Made by a program: the position numbers and the translations under genes. From an uncultured Oscillospiraceae bacterium (GTDB lineage Bacteria; Bacillota; Clostridia; Oscillospirales; Ruminococcaceae): DNA of 64,000 nucleotides. Below, piece by piece: positions 26,414 through 34,926 of the stretch. How positions within the stretch are numbered: position 1 is the first letter of the stretch; the number at the start of each line of letters is the position of its first letter. Where the stretch lies: the NCBI GenBank assembly GCA_910586535.1, contig CAJUHS010000008.1, positions 47,143 to 111,142 on the forward strand, written 5' to 3'. A model generated the notes under the pieces. It had not been told where the DNA came from. It did no database searches and saw only the letters and a program-made list of their open reading frames with translations.

Positions 26414-27517
26414 ATGGATATCGAAAAAAAACCACAGGAAAAGGTCGTTATCAGCATTGACAAAATTCTCGACGAGGCAAGAGTCCTCGGCTGCTCGGAC
26501 GTTCACTTCACTACGAAGATATCGCCCGTAGTAAGACTTCACGGCTCGCTCCGCAAGCTCAGCTCCTACCCCGAAATGACAGAGGCCGCTATTATGAAGA
26601 TATGCGAGCAGATGACGGGCGGACGTAACCTGGAAAACATCAAGAACAAGGTTGACGCCGACTTTTCCTATGTTACCAGACGGGGATACCGCCACAGAGT
26701 AAACGTTTATCACCAGCGCGGAAACACCGCTATCGCTATCCGTCTGCTGAGAAACGATATCCCTACCTTTGAGGACCTTGATCTGCCGCCTATTCTCGGT
26801 GAGTTCTCCCTTAGACCGAGAGGTCTTATACTTGTAACGGGACCTACAGGATCAGGTAAATCCACTACTCTTGCGGCTATGATCGACTACGTTAACGTAA
26901 ATCGTTCGGCTCATATCATCACGGTTGAGGATCCTATCGAGTACGTTCATGAGCACAAGCGCTGCATGATAAATCAGAGAGAGGTAGGCGACGACGTTGA
27001 ATCCTTTGCCATGTCCTTAAGAGCGGCTCTTCGTGAAGACCCCGATGTTATCCTCGTGGGAGAGATGCGTGACTTTGAGACAATCAACGCAGCTGTAACC
27101 GCAGCCGAAACGGGACACCTTGTAATGTCTACTTTGCATACTACCTGTGCGTCCGATACTATTAACCGTATCATAGACGTTTTCCCCTCTCACCAGCAGT
27201 CTCAGATACGCACGCAGCTTGCCACAGTTCTGGTGGGAATCATTGCTCAGACTCTTATTCCCAAGGCTGACGGTACGGGACGTATCGCAGCTCTTGAGAT
27301 ACTGAACGCGACCGACGCTATCAAGGCGATGATCCGCGACAATAAGGTACACCTTATTCAGACGGCTATCCAGACCGGTAAAAAAGAGGGTATGGTATGC
27401 CTCGACCAGGAGCTTGCACGTTTTGTCAAGGAGGGCGTTATTACCGAAATGCACGCACGCGAAAAGTCCCTTGACATCAATGAGCTTGAGCGTTATCTCA
27501 AGGCTTCTGCAAGGTAA
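26414..27517 (+). CDS. pilT: type IV pilus retraction ATPase PilT
   Basis: PilT-family motor that depolymerises pili. Walker A GPTGSGKSTTLAAMI lies near residue 143. The Asp box, Walker B DVILVGEMRDFETI and the His box GHLVMSTLHTT follow. The N-terminal PAS-like region starts ILDEARVLGCSDVHFT. The 367 residues match PilT and it lacks the PilB zinc motif. Its presence implies retractable pili, hence possible twitching or DNA uptake. GAAAGGAAG precedes the ATG. Confidence 0.95.
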   Translation: MDIEKKPQEKVVISIDKILDEARVLGCSDVHFTTKISPVVRLHGSLRKLSSYPEMTEAAIMKICEQMTGGRNLENIKNKVDADFSYVTRRGYRHRVNVYHQRGNTAIAIRLLRNDIPTFEDLDLPPILGEFSLRPRGLILVTGPTGSGKSTTLAAMIDYVNVNRSAHIITVEDPIEYVHEHKRCMINQREVGDDVESFAMSLRAALREDPDVILVGEMRDFETINAAVTAAETGHLVMSTLHTTCASDTINRIIDVFPSHQQSQIRTQLATVLVGIIAQTLIPKADGTGRIAALEILNATDAIKAMIRDNKVHLIQTAIQTGKKEGMVCLDQELARFVKEGVITEMHAREKSLDINELERYLKASAR

Positions 27518-27606
27518 TATTGCCAAAATGCACATATGAATGTTAAAGGCAATTATGCAAATTAACAAAATTCGTTGCTTTGTACATATTTTGGTTAAAA
27601 TTTTGA

Positions 27607-27632
27607 CTGATTTGACAAATTCACAAAATCAG
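27607..27632. promoter_or_regulatory. operator-like inverted repeat upstream of pilin promoter
   Basis: CTGATTT (27607-27613) and AAATCAG (27626-27632) flank an A/T-rich 12-bp core, 22 bp before the -35 box of the pilin promoter. Confidence 0.4.
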
Positions 27633-27654
27633 AGGGAAAAATATCATTTTTCTA

Positions 27655-27683
27655 TTGACAAATTCTTGTACACATTATATAAT
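27655..27683 (+). promoter_or_regulatory. consensus sigma-A promoter of pilin genes
   Basis: Perfect TTGACA (27655-27660) and TATAAT (27678-27683) with a 17-bp spacer. Confidence 0.88.
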
Positions 27684-27738
27684 AACAATAGTAAGGAACA
27701 ACCATTATTTATATATGTGTGGCTGATACTTATGGGAG

Positions 27739-28512
27739 GTGAGTCCAACGGACAGTGTAAAACTTGCAAAAAAACTCCGAGGCTTTACCTTGATTGAGCT
27801 GATTATTGTTATGGCTATAATAGCAATACTTGCGGGTATAATGTCTCTCGCTATAGGGGGATTTCAGCGCGATGCAAAAATTGAGGCGGCTAACAACGAG
27901 GCTCAAATAGCTTATACTGGATTTCAGAATATTCTTGTTCGATGTGAAATAAATCAAGATATTGATTTATTTAATGTAAGAAAAATTGTTGCCCCATCTT
28001 CAACGGATAAACCTACATATTGTGTTGTTGCTTTTGAAATGGCCAACGGAACGGTTGTTGGAGGACAATACATACTGACAACCATGTATAATGCAGCAGC
28101 AACGGGTTTGGATTCAAACAAGGCTGTCCGCAGTGGAGGAACGAGCGTATCTGATGAGGAAAAAAAGGCCTATAAGAAATTTGAGACATTTGCAAAATCA
28201 AATTTCAGCCAGGACTTTACAGGTGCAATGGCTTTTTATATCGATCTTGAAGATTATCTTGTGGACTCAGCTGTATATTGTGAAACAGTTTCTGGACTTA
28301 CAACATCAATAAATTCAGCTTCAGAGTCAGATGCCACTCAGAGGTATATGAAGTCAATGGTATATGAGTCGGATGATAATACAAAGGGAAAGGTTTTTAC
28401 TACTTTTGCTGATGTAATGGCTCAAAAAACTATGTATAAGAAAAACGGAATTGTTTGCGGGGCGTATCCTTTAGAGAGCGAAGTCGCAGGTTCCACAGGA
28501 AGTTCAAGCTAA
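27739..28512 (+). CDS. type IV prepilin
   Basis: The leader ends KKLRG, then FTLIELIIVMAIIAILAGIMSL with Glu5, so cleavage after Gly is expected. The ~240-residue mature protein has no other recognised domain and two late Cys residues. The start is uncertain: GTG at 27739 is annotated, but it lies inside a perfect GGAGGTGA ribosome site (27735-27742). The in-frame ACG at 27748 is at normal spacing from that site. No ATG is available. Codon use is visibly A/T-richer than the pilB-pilT genes. Confidence 0.85.
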   Translation: MSPTDSVKLAKKLRGFTLIELIIVMAIIAILAGIMSLAIGGFQRDAKIEAANNEAQIAYTGFQNILVRCEINQDIDLFNVRKIVAPSSTDKPTYCVVAFEMANGTVVGGQYILTTMYNAAATGLDSNKAVRSGGTSVSDEEKKAYKKFETFAKSNFSQDFTGAMAFYIDLEDYLVDSAVYCETVSGLTTSINSASESDATQRYMKSMVYESDDNTKGKVFTTFADVMAQKTMYKKNGIVCGAYPLESEVAGSTGSSS

Positions 28513-28593
28513 TTGCTTATATGTTTTGGAAATGCGCTCTTTGAGAGCATTTTAATAAAAAATATTTTAAATTTTAAGAAGGAGGAATTTCCT

Positions 28594-29148
28594 ATGAGAA
28601 ATTCAAAGGTTAAGGGCTTTACACTTATCGAGCTCATCGTTGTAATCGCGATCATCGGTATTCTTGCTGCTATTCTCGTACCTTCCATGCTTGGTTACGT
28701 TAGAAACGCAAGAATCTCTTCCGCAAACGCAGGTGCTAAGCAGGTTCATACGGCTGCTTCTTCTGCACTCACTCAGCTTGGTATTTCTAACTGGGACTGG
28801 GGGTATACTGAAGGTGCTGAAGGTATAATCAAAATTGAACAAGGTTTAACTGATAGTGAGATATCCGTTGATGTTGATGGTGGAACTAATATGCCTGCGG
28901 CTTCTGTTTTGGATTTTGGTTCTTACCTTGGTGATGAGTTTGCTGATTATGGAATTGCTGTATTTAATCCTGAGACATATTCTGTGTCATATGCAGGATA
29001 TGCTACTACTTCAGCAGGCTGGGGTGAAATTGAAAGCTTATCGGGAAAAGATGAGTTTGCTGAAATTAATGAGGCTGACCAGAAAGGTGATGCTAAAGAG
29101 GGAAAGATTTACGGCATTTATCCTGCTCCTAAGGCTTCCAACTCCTAA
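28594..29148 (+). CDS. pilA: type IV pilin, candidate major subunit
   Basis: The leader MRNSKVKG precedes FTLIELIVVIAIIGILAAILVPSMLGY, a textbook PilA N-terminus. The 184-residue length suits a major pilin. AAGGAGGAA before ATG at 28594 is the strongest ribosome site in the cluster. Up to about 28800 the gene uses the C-ending codons of highly expressed genes. Beyond that it is markedly A/T-richer, as if the variable half had another origin. Ruminococcus albus has PilA-like cellulose-binding pilins (CbpC), so adhesion to fibre is a reasonable inference. Confidence 0.88.
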   Translation: MRNSKVKGFTLIELIVVIAIIGILAAILVPSMLGYVRNARISSANAGAKQVHTAASSALTQLGISNWDWGYTEGAEGIIKIEQGLTDSEISVDVDGGTNMPAASVLDFGSYLGDEFADYGIAVFNPETYSVSYAGYATTSAGWGEIESLSGKDEFAEINEADQKGDAKEGKIYGIYPAPKASNS

Positions 29149-29192
29149 TTTGAGTGCAGTAAGTTAATTAAAGCAAAATATTTTATCAAATA

Positions 29193-29224
29193 AAGCGGCG
29201 ATTGGAGACTTTCGCCGCTTTTCT
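29193..29224 (+). terminator. intrinsic terminator after major pilin
   Basis: AAGCGGCGA (29193-29201) pairs with TCGCCGCTT (29212-29220) before TTTTCTT. Confidence 0.85.
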
Positions 29225-29236
29225 TGCGAGGTCTAT

Positions 29237-30037
29237 ATGAACAAAAAATCAGTTATAATGTTTTCAATTTTTGGAGCAGTAATAGTTTTAATTTGTCTTC
29301 CTCTTATATATATTGAAAACAGGCGAGCATATTATAATAAATGGGGCGAACTTGCTGTTTTAGCAGAAACAGATGAACGGGCAAAATTTATCATTGAAAA
29401 TGAAGAATTATATCCACAGGATATTTTGAATATTTATTTCAGTGAAAGCGACTATTTGGATTTTGTATATGAATATCCTTTTCATAAAGACGATTATGCA
29501 AATATGTCTTATACGGAAAAGGAACTGAACAGTGATACAGTCCCTGCGCTATATATGATTGATTCCCGCTGGGCTTATGAGGACAATTGCAGGGTGCGTG
29601 TTTACGGGTGTGCGGCAGTGTCTATATCAATGGCAAGTCTTTATTTAACGCATGATACGTGTGTTGATCCAGTTAAAATTATGCGCTATGCAGATGATAT
29701 GGGTTATATCGGCATATTTGGAGGTATAACTGATGAATACACAGCTGATTTGTGCAAGGCTTTTGGGCTAAATGTTAAAATTACAAGATATTCTGAAAAC
29801 AGAGAAAAAACAACACATGCCAATTTTGATGATATAAAATCTATTCTTGATAACGGTCATGTAATTATGGCGGGTATGGCAGGTGATACTTTTGGTGTAC
29901 ACGCAATTATTATTAAAGGATATTCGGGTGATAAATTATATATTAACGACCCGGCAAGTCCAGAAAAAACAGAAAAAATGTGGAGATTTGACGATATTGA
30001 GCCTGAACTTATGTATATTTATGATTTATATATATGA
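29237..30037 (+). CDS. membrane-anchored C39-like cysteine peptidase
   Basis: One N-terminal helix (residues ~7-26) anchors a ~230-residue outer domain. The C-terminal half fits the papain-like C39_2 fold: the Cys nucleophile in YGCAAVSISMAS (~128), His in FGVHAIIIKGY (~217) and Asn/Asp in LYINDPAS (~232). Such proteins cleave peptides outside the cell. Lying between two pilin genes, it could mature or trim pilins or associated peptides (inference). The gene is strongly A/T-rich. It starts 13 nt after a terminator, so expression relies on readthrough or an unseen promoter. Confidence 0.72.
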   Translation: MNKKSVIMFSIFGAVIVLICLPLIYIENRRAYYNKWGELAVLAETDERAKFIIENEELYPQDILNIYFSESDYLDFVYEYPFHKDDYANMSYTEKELNSDTVPALYMIDSRWAYEDNCRVRVYGCAAVSISMASLYLTHDTCVDPVKIMRYADDMGYIGIFGGITDEYTADLCKAFGLNVKITRYSENREKTTHANFDDIKSILDNGHVIMAGMAGDTFGVHAIIIKGYSGDKLYINDPASPEKTEKMWRFDDIEPELMYIYDLYI

Positions 30038-30054
30038 TAATTTATGCAATTGCC

Positions 30055-30083
30055 TTGACAAAAAACTGCGTATTTAGTATAAT
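30055..30083 (+). promoter_or_regulatory. consensus sigma-A promoter of third pilin
   Basis: TTGACA (30055-30060), a 17-bp spacer and TATAAT (30078-30083). Both boxes are perfect. Confidence 0.88.
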
Positions 30084-30135
30084 AATTATATAGTAAAAAC
30101 TACAATTATTAAGTTATTGTACAGGGGTGATTTGC

Positions 30136-30612
30136 GTGAACAAAATTAAAGGTTTTACGCTTATTGAGCTTATTGTTGTGATTGCGATAATCGGTATTCT
30201 TGCAGCGTTTCTCATTCCAAGCTTTATGGGATATGTGAAAAATGCCCGAGCTTCGCGTTTTAATGCTAATGCCAGAAGCGTTTATAGTGCAGCTCAGCTT
30301 GCAATTGTTGATATGAATGTGGCACAGGTTGAGGTTATGCCAAGTTGTATTTATACTGGCTCAAGTGATGGAATAGCGCATCCTGATGGCGGAACTGGAG
30401 ATAGTTTTAGCTTACTAACTTATCTCGGTGATGATTTTGAGGGGAATTTCCTTTTTGTTACAAATATTGATGGAAGTGGTTGTACATATGCAATTTGGAG
30501 TGAGAACGTTATTCCTGCCTCTTTATCTGCACAGCTGACAATACAGGATGTAAAAGATACGTTTCAAACTTCAACTCCCAAAGGTTGTCACCCATTAAAA
30601 GCAAGTTCATAA
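30136..30612 (+). CDS. type IV pilin
   Basis: The leader MNKIKG precedes FTLIELIVVIAIIGILAAFLIPSFMGY. The 158-residue protein is a paralogue of the candidate major pilin; both carry a YLGD(E/D)F segment in the C-terminal half, and this one has two to four Cys able to form a disulphide. GTG at 30136 is chosen because AGGGGTGA lies 5 nt upstream; a GTG at 30127 overlaps that site. It has its own promoter and terminator, so it can be expressed apart from the other pilins. A/T-rich codon use. Confidence 0.88.
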   Translation: MNKIKGFTLIELIVVIAIIGILAAFLIPSFMGYVKNARASRFNANARSVYSAAQLAIVDMNVAQVEVMPSCIYTGSSDGIAHPDGGTGDSFSLLTYLGDDFEGNFLFVTNIDGSGCTYAIWSENVIPASLSAQLTIQDVKDTFQTSTPKGCHPLKASS

Positions 30613-30617
30613 AAATC

Positions 30618-30655
30618 AGCCGCTGTACTTTTTTGTAGTACAGCGGCTTCTTCAT
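30618..30655. terminator. terminator between convergent pilin and ddh
   Basis: AGCCGCTGTACT (30618-30629) and AGTACAGCGGCT (30637-30648) are perfect 12-bp arms, with T-rich sequence on the + side. Confidence 0.9.
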
Positions 30656-30657
30656 TT

Positions 30658-31656
30658 TCACAGCATTGAAGCTCTCAATTCGTCTCCGCTTTTGTGCGAC
30701 AGATACGCGGGAGGGATGTCAAATACAGTTTTGGCTCCAATAGAACCCTCCTTGTGGAGGCGGTATGCGGCTCTTGCGTAAGCAACTAAAATGCTTGATG
30801 TAAATTCAGGATTTGAACCCAGTTTGAGGCTGTACTCCACAATATGGGAGGTTTCGCGGTTCAGACCGGTCTTACCGCTTCTGATAACGAATCCGCCGTG
30901 GGGAATACCGCTGTGGTCGCGGTCAAGTTCCTCCTGGGAAATAAAATGCACAGTTGTGTCGTAGTCCGCAAAGTAGTTTGGCATATTTTTTATTTCAGAC
31001 TCTATTTTTGCATTGTCCGCGCCCTCTTTAGCTACTACAAAGCATTCTCTTGTGTGCTTCTGGCGTGTGGAGAGCTCAGGGTCTGAGCCGTTCCGAACCG
31101 CGTCGACAGCTTCCTGAACGGGAATAGTGTATTGCTTTGCGTCTGCTACTCCGTCAATGCGCCTGATAGCATCGGAATGTCCCTGGGAAACGCCCTTACC
31201 CCAAAATGTGTAGTCTTTGCCGTCGGGGAGAATACAGCTTCCGTAAAGCCTTGAAACCGAGAACATTCCGGGATCCCAGCCAACGGAGATAATGCTGACG
31301 TTCCCGCCTTTTTTTGCCGACTCGTCCACCGAGGCAAAATACTGGGGAATTTTTGCATGAGTATCAAAGCTGTCAACGGTGCAGAACATTTCTGCCAGCT
31401 TAGGACCCTGTACGGGAAGATCGGAAGCGCTTCCGCCGCAGAGAATGAGCACATCGACGGAGTCTTTATAGTTTGCTATATTGTCGAGCGAATAAACAGG
31501 GACGCTTTCAGTTAAAATTTTCAGTTTTGATGGGTCGCGGCGTGTAAAAACGCAGGTAAGCTCCGTATCTGGGTTTTGTTTTATCGCCAGTTCTGTGCCT
31601 CTGCCAAGGTTGCCGTAACCAACTATTCCAATGCGTATTTTACTCATTTCTATCAT
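30658..31656 (-). CDS. ddh: meso-diaminopimelate dehydrogenase
   Basis: NADPH enzyme that makes meso-diaminopimelate from tetrahydrodipicolinate in one step, feeding peptidoglycan and lysine. The Rossmann start IRIGIVGYGNLGRG, the VFTRRDP and DSFDTHAKIP segments, SVGWDPGMFS and the FWGKGVSQGHSDAIRRI block are characteristic. The ~330-residue length is normal. Two starts three codons apart (31656 and 31647) are possible; AAAGGA lies before both. It is convergent with the last pilin and unrelated in function. Confidence 0.94.
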   Translation of the reverse strand: MIEMSKIRIGIVGYGNLGRGTELAIKQNPDTELTCVFTRRDPSKLKILTESVPVYSLDNIANYKDSVDVLILCGGSASDLPVQGPKLAEMFCTVDSFDTHAKIPQYFASVDESAKKGGNVSIISVGWDPGMFSVSRLYGSCILPDGKDYTFWGKGVSQGHSDAIRRIDGVADAKQYTIPVQEAVDAVRNGSDPELSTRQKHTRECFVVAKEGADNAKIESEIKNMPNYFADYDTTVHFISQEELDRDHSGIPHGGFVIRSGKTGLNRETSHIVEYSLKLGSNPEFTSSILVAYARAAYRLHKEGSIGAKTVFDIPPAYLSHKSGDELRASML

Positions 31657-31801
31657 TTCCTTTCAAATCGATATGAATTGGTATACTGCGGAAACTTGCG
31701 TAAGCACCGCAGCTATTGCCGAAATACAATAAAATTATATCACATTTTGCAGGATTTGAAAAGGGTTTTTGCAAATTTTCTTTTTAAAAAATATATTTTT
31801 A

Positions 31802-31836
31802 CAAAAAATACGCTGCGGGAATCATGCCGCAGCGTA
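31802..31836 (-). terminator. terminator of FliD-like gene
   Basis: TACGCTGCGG (31809-31818) pairs with CCGCAGCGTA (31827-31836). On the minus strand it is followed by a run of T. It lies just beyond the stop at 31865. Confidence 0.85.
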
Positions 31837-31864
31837 CCGTGTATCAAAAAGTATTGCCGTAAAA

Positions 31865-32611
31865 TTATACCTTACTGTTAAACATCATAGCGGAAAGTTT
31901 ATTATAGTAATCAGTCTTTGTGCCTTTTGAGTTGTATGTTGGAAGATTCGAACTGTTCAAAGTTGCTGCGCGGTGAATATAGGAAGCTTTATCTGCAATT
32001 CGGTTCGCAAGGGAATAGCTGCCCGAAAACAGCGACTTCATAGTTAGGGGAGACGAAGCCTTGAGCTTATCTTCGTCAATGCTCATGCGGTTATCGCTGC
32101 CAACGGAGATACCGATACGTTTAAGAGTGCGTGAGTACGCTTTTGTGGAATTGACCATCTGCACGCCTTTTTCGAGAGCTTTGGTGTTTTTGGAATTTTT
32201 CAGGCTGTCAAGCGTACTGTTATAGCTGTCAACAAAATTTTTCACCGAGGAAACAGATTTTTCGGGATCCTCGTAAAGCTTTGTACCGCCTACAGCGAGG
32301 TCGCCGGCATATCCGCTGAGAGTCTTAGAGGCTGCCGAAAGCTTTTCCTCATTATCCTTTGCAGCTGTATCTTTATCAGCCGCAGCACCTCCAGAAAAAT
32401 ACTCCTTGAAACCTTCAAGCAGTTCTTTCTGGTAATCTCTGGAGCGTACCATCTGCACCTTTTTGGCAATGGAATACAAATCGTTCTGGTCGGTCTTGAA
32501 CGCGTTGGAGAGCATACTCGAAAGATCTCCGCCCTGCTGCTTGTTCCTGCCCGCAAGAAGAGTGCTGTAATATGAATTTGAGGTATACGCGTTAATTCCG
32601 TACAAAGACAT
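31865..32611 (-). CDS. FliD C-terminus-like protein, role unknown
   Basis: The 248-residue protein resembles the C-terminal part of flagellar cap protein FliD: VKNFVDSYNSTLDSLKN (~118), a NSTKAYSRTLKRIGISVGSDNRMSIDEDKLKAS-like stretch (~150-185) and SLFSGSYSLANRIADKA (~190). The N-terminus is Ser/Tyr/Asn-rich with no signal peptide or membrane helix. No flagellar gene is nearby, and full FliD is 400-600 residues. It begins 17 nt after the dehydratase-family gene stop and is probably co-transcribed. Function not assigned. Confidence 0.65.
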   Translation of the reverse strand: MSLYGINAYTSNSYYSTLLAGRNKQQGGDLSSMLSNAFKTDQNDLYSIAKKVQMVRSRDYQKELLEGFKEYFSGGAAADKDTAAKDNEEKLSAASKTLSGYAGDLAVGGTKLYEDPEKSVSSVKNFVDSYNSTLDSLKNSKNTKALEKGVQMVNSTKAYSRTLKRIGISVGSDNRMSIDEDKLKASSPLTMKSLFSGSYSLANRIADKASYIHRAATLNSSNLPTYNSKGTKTDYYNKLSAMMFNSKV

Positions 32612-32628
32612 AAAATCGCATCCTTTCG

Positions 32629-33891
32629 TTATTGTTTATCAAGCTTGCCGATATCGGCTTTGGCCGTTGAAAGCATGAGCTTAATACGATTTTCCTGATT
32701 GACTTTTGTTGCGCCCGGGTCGTAATCCACGGCAACGATATTTGCGTGGGGGTAAACGCCTCTGATCTTTCTTATCATGCCTTTCCCCACAATATGGTTT
32801 GGCAGACAGCCAAAGGGCTGTGCGCATACGATATTGTTCACACCGCTGCCGATCAGCTCTACCATTTCAGCGGTAAGCAGCCAGCCTTCGCCCATTTTGT
32901 TGGCGGGAGAAACATACGGCAGGACGTTCTTCTTGGTTTCCTCAAAGCGAGCGGGCGGTCTGAAGCGAGTCTCCTCAACAGCTTTGATTATCGTGTCCTG
33001 CATTTTACGCAGAAACACTTTCAGCGCGCCCGAGCCGATAAACTTTTTGTACCTGACGTGATAAAGCTGAGTGTCCACAATGTGGTGATCGCACATGAAC
33101 AGGATAAAGTCCAGCAGACCGGGTACTACCGTTTCTGCGCCCTCGCTCCGCAGAAAATCCTCAAGACAATTGTTGCCGAGGGGAGCATATTTGATATATA
33201 TTTCGCCGACAATACCGACCTTTACCTTTGGGGACATGGTATAGGGCACATCGGAAAAATCCTTTAGTATTTCGCGTATTGTTCCGCCGAAAGCAGAAAT
33301 TGAAAAGCCTCTTCTCATTATGCGGTCTATCCAGCGGCCGATCAAAGCGTCCGTGTCACCGCGGTTATCCTCATAGGGACGAACCTGATTTCCTATCCAC
33401 ATTAACAGGTCGCCGTAACAGATAGCGATTATAAGCTCGTAAAGAAGCTTTACAGAAAGTTTAAATCCTGGGTTTTTCTCCATATTGGAAAGGTTCAGAG
33501 AAACCACTGGAACTTGTTCCATACCGTTGTTTTTGAGAGCTTTCCGCAGGAGGTTGATATAGTTTGAAGCGCGGCATCCGCCGCCTGTCTGGGTAATCAT
33601 AAGAGCCGTCTTGTTCAGGTCGTATTCGCCTGATTTGAGAGCGTCCATCATCTGACCGATGACCAGCAGCGCAGGGTAACAGGTATCGTTATGAACGTTC
33701 CGCAGACCTTCGTCCACGATTTTTCTGCCTGTGCTTGTAAGCAGCTTTACCTTGTAGCCGTGGTTGTTAAATATTTTTTCCAAAAATGTGAAATGCACGG
33801 GCAGCATCTGCGGTATAAGAATAGTGTATTCTCTGCGCATTTCCTCGGTGAAAAGCAGTCTGCCCTGCTTGTTGTAAACCAGTTTCGCCAT
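32629..33891 (-). CDS. 2-hydroxyacyl-CoA dehydratase/activase-related protein
   Basis: The ~420 residues match the C-terminal module found in large acyl-CoA dehydratase activase (HgdC-like, DUF2229) proteins. Conserved pieces are NDTCYPALLVIGQMMDAL (Cys near 70), TQTGGGCRASNY (~107) and ACAQPFGCLPNHIVG-like FGCLPNHIVGKGMIRKI (~365). These Cys could ligand an Fe-S cluster. The ATPase activase half is not encoded here. Such orphan modules are common in clostridia and of uncertain role. ATG at 33891 is chosen, with AAGGAG about 11 nt upstream; an in-frame TTG at 33900 is also possible. Confidence 0.8.
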   Translation of the reverse strand: MAKLVYNKQGRLLFTEEMRREYTILIPQMLPVHFTFLEKIFNNHGYKVKLLTSTGRKIVDEGLRNVHNDTCYPALLVIGQMMDALKSGEYDLNKTALMITQTGGGCRASNYINLLRKALKNNGMEQVPVVSLNLSNMEKNPGFKLSVKLLYELIIAICYGDLLMWIGNQVRPYEDNRGDTDALIGRWIDRIMRRGFSISAFGGTIREILKDFSDVPYTMSPKVKVGIVGEIYIKYAPLGNNCLEDFLRSEGAETVVPGLLDFILFMCDHHIVDTQLYHVRYKKFIGSGALKVFLRKMQDTIIKAVEETRFRPPARFEETKKNVLPYVSPANKMGEGWLLTAEMVELIGSGVNNIVCAQPFGCLPNHIVGKGMIRKIRGVYPHANIVAVDYDPGATKVNQENRIKLMLSTAKADIGKLDKQ

Positions 33892-34254
33892 AAAGGGCAA
33901 AGCTCCTTAAATCTTAACAAAAAATTCCCCAACTATAGTATAGCATACCCATACGGAAATTTCAAGTATTTTTGCAAATTTTTCTATGAGTCCGCCGATA
34001 TTTCCATCATTTGTGTTTCGGCAGTAAGTGAAAAACTTTATTTTTAAATTGAAAAAAATAAAAACGGACATCGAGCAAATGTCCGTTTTTTAATAAAAAA
34101 TATTTTAAGAGAGAGTCAAGGGTTAACAAACCTTGATGCTGATTTAATTATACAGCAATTCTCAGACGTTGACAATTAATAAATTTTATGTATTTTCATA
34201 CAAAAATTATATGTAGTGCGGATTTTCACAGCAGTTGTAAATTTTTTATGAATG
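33892..34254. other. intergenic region with bidirectional terminator
   Basis: About 360 bp without a gene. It holds the terminator at 34061-34089 and an imperfect repeat TCAAGG...CCTTGA (34116-34136). The rest is A/T-rich; the promoter of the minus-strand gene at 33891 must lie in 33900-34050, but no clear box pair is seen. Confidence 0.5.
34061..34093. terminator. bidirectional intrinsic terminator
   Basis: AAAACGGACAT (34061-34071) and ATGTCCGTTTT (34079-34089) with T-runs on both strands. It separates the LUD-domain gene from the dehydratase-family gene. Confidence 0.85.
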
Positions 34255-34926
34255 TCAGAATCCCAATTCTTCGTTAACAAGAATCACCTTTATCCTGTTT
34301 TTAATGCGCTGAAAAGCCGTTACCACAAAGGAACAGCATATGCGGGACTCGCTTTTGCAGCCGTCGGTCATTCCCGCGCAGCCTCCCGAAGCAAGGGACA
34401 TACACTCGCCCTTGTTCTGACAATAGGTCTCGCAGCTCAGCCTTGCGGTATTCATCGGCGCAGCAAGACGCTTTACCCGTGTAACAGCGTCCTCGAGAGT
34501 GGGGACTATCTTGTTTCTTCCTGCCACAACAATAACCGACTTCGGACCAAAGCATATTGCAGCGACGCGGTTGCTGTTTCCGTCCACGTTGTAAAGTTCG
34601 CCGTTTTCGGTTATGGCGTTGGAGCTTGTAAGGTAGCTGTCGGCTGAAAAAGCGCGGCGGTAAATCTCTTCTGCTTCCTCCGGGCTTTTTCCCGCTCTGT
34701 CGAGAAAATTATAGACTCCCGAACGGAGAAGCTCCGTTACTCCGGTTTCTGCAAGGGTAGCCGAACCTCCGCAGGAAACAGTTTCGCCCTCGGTCAGAAG
34801 CTCCTTTACAATGGTCAGAACGTCCTCCTTTGTATCGGCAATGAAGCACTTCATGTTGTTTGTTTCAAGATTTTTTGCTGTTCTTTCAAGTATAGAATGA
34901 TAAACTTTTTTAGTGTATTCAGACAT
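34255..34926 (-). CDS. LUD-domain protein (lactate utilisation type)
   Basis: The 223-residue protein matches the LUD/DUF162 fold of LutC/YkgG: VSCGGSATLAETGV (~50), FSADSYLTSSNAITENGELYNVDGNSNRVAAICFGPKSVIVVAGRNKIV-type core (~92-140). The C-terminal third adds a Cys-rich segment (CETYCQNKGECMSLASGGCAG, then CKSESRICCS) not found in plain LutC, possibly an Fe-S or zinc site. No lutA or lutB is adjacent. AAGGAGG precedes the ATG on the minus strand. Confidence 0.82.
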   Translation of the reverse strand: MSEYTKKVYHSILERTAKNLETNNMKCFIADTKEDVLTIVKELLTEGETVSCGGSATLAETGVTELLRSGVYNFLDRAGKSPEEAEEIYRRAFSADSYLTSSNAITENGELYNVDGNSNRVAAICFGPKSVIVVAGRNKIVPTLEDAVTRVKRLAAPMNTARLSCETYCQNKGECMSLASGGCAGMTDGCKSESRICCSFVVTAFQRIKNRIKVILVNEELGF

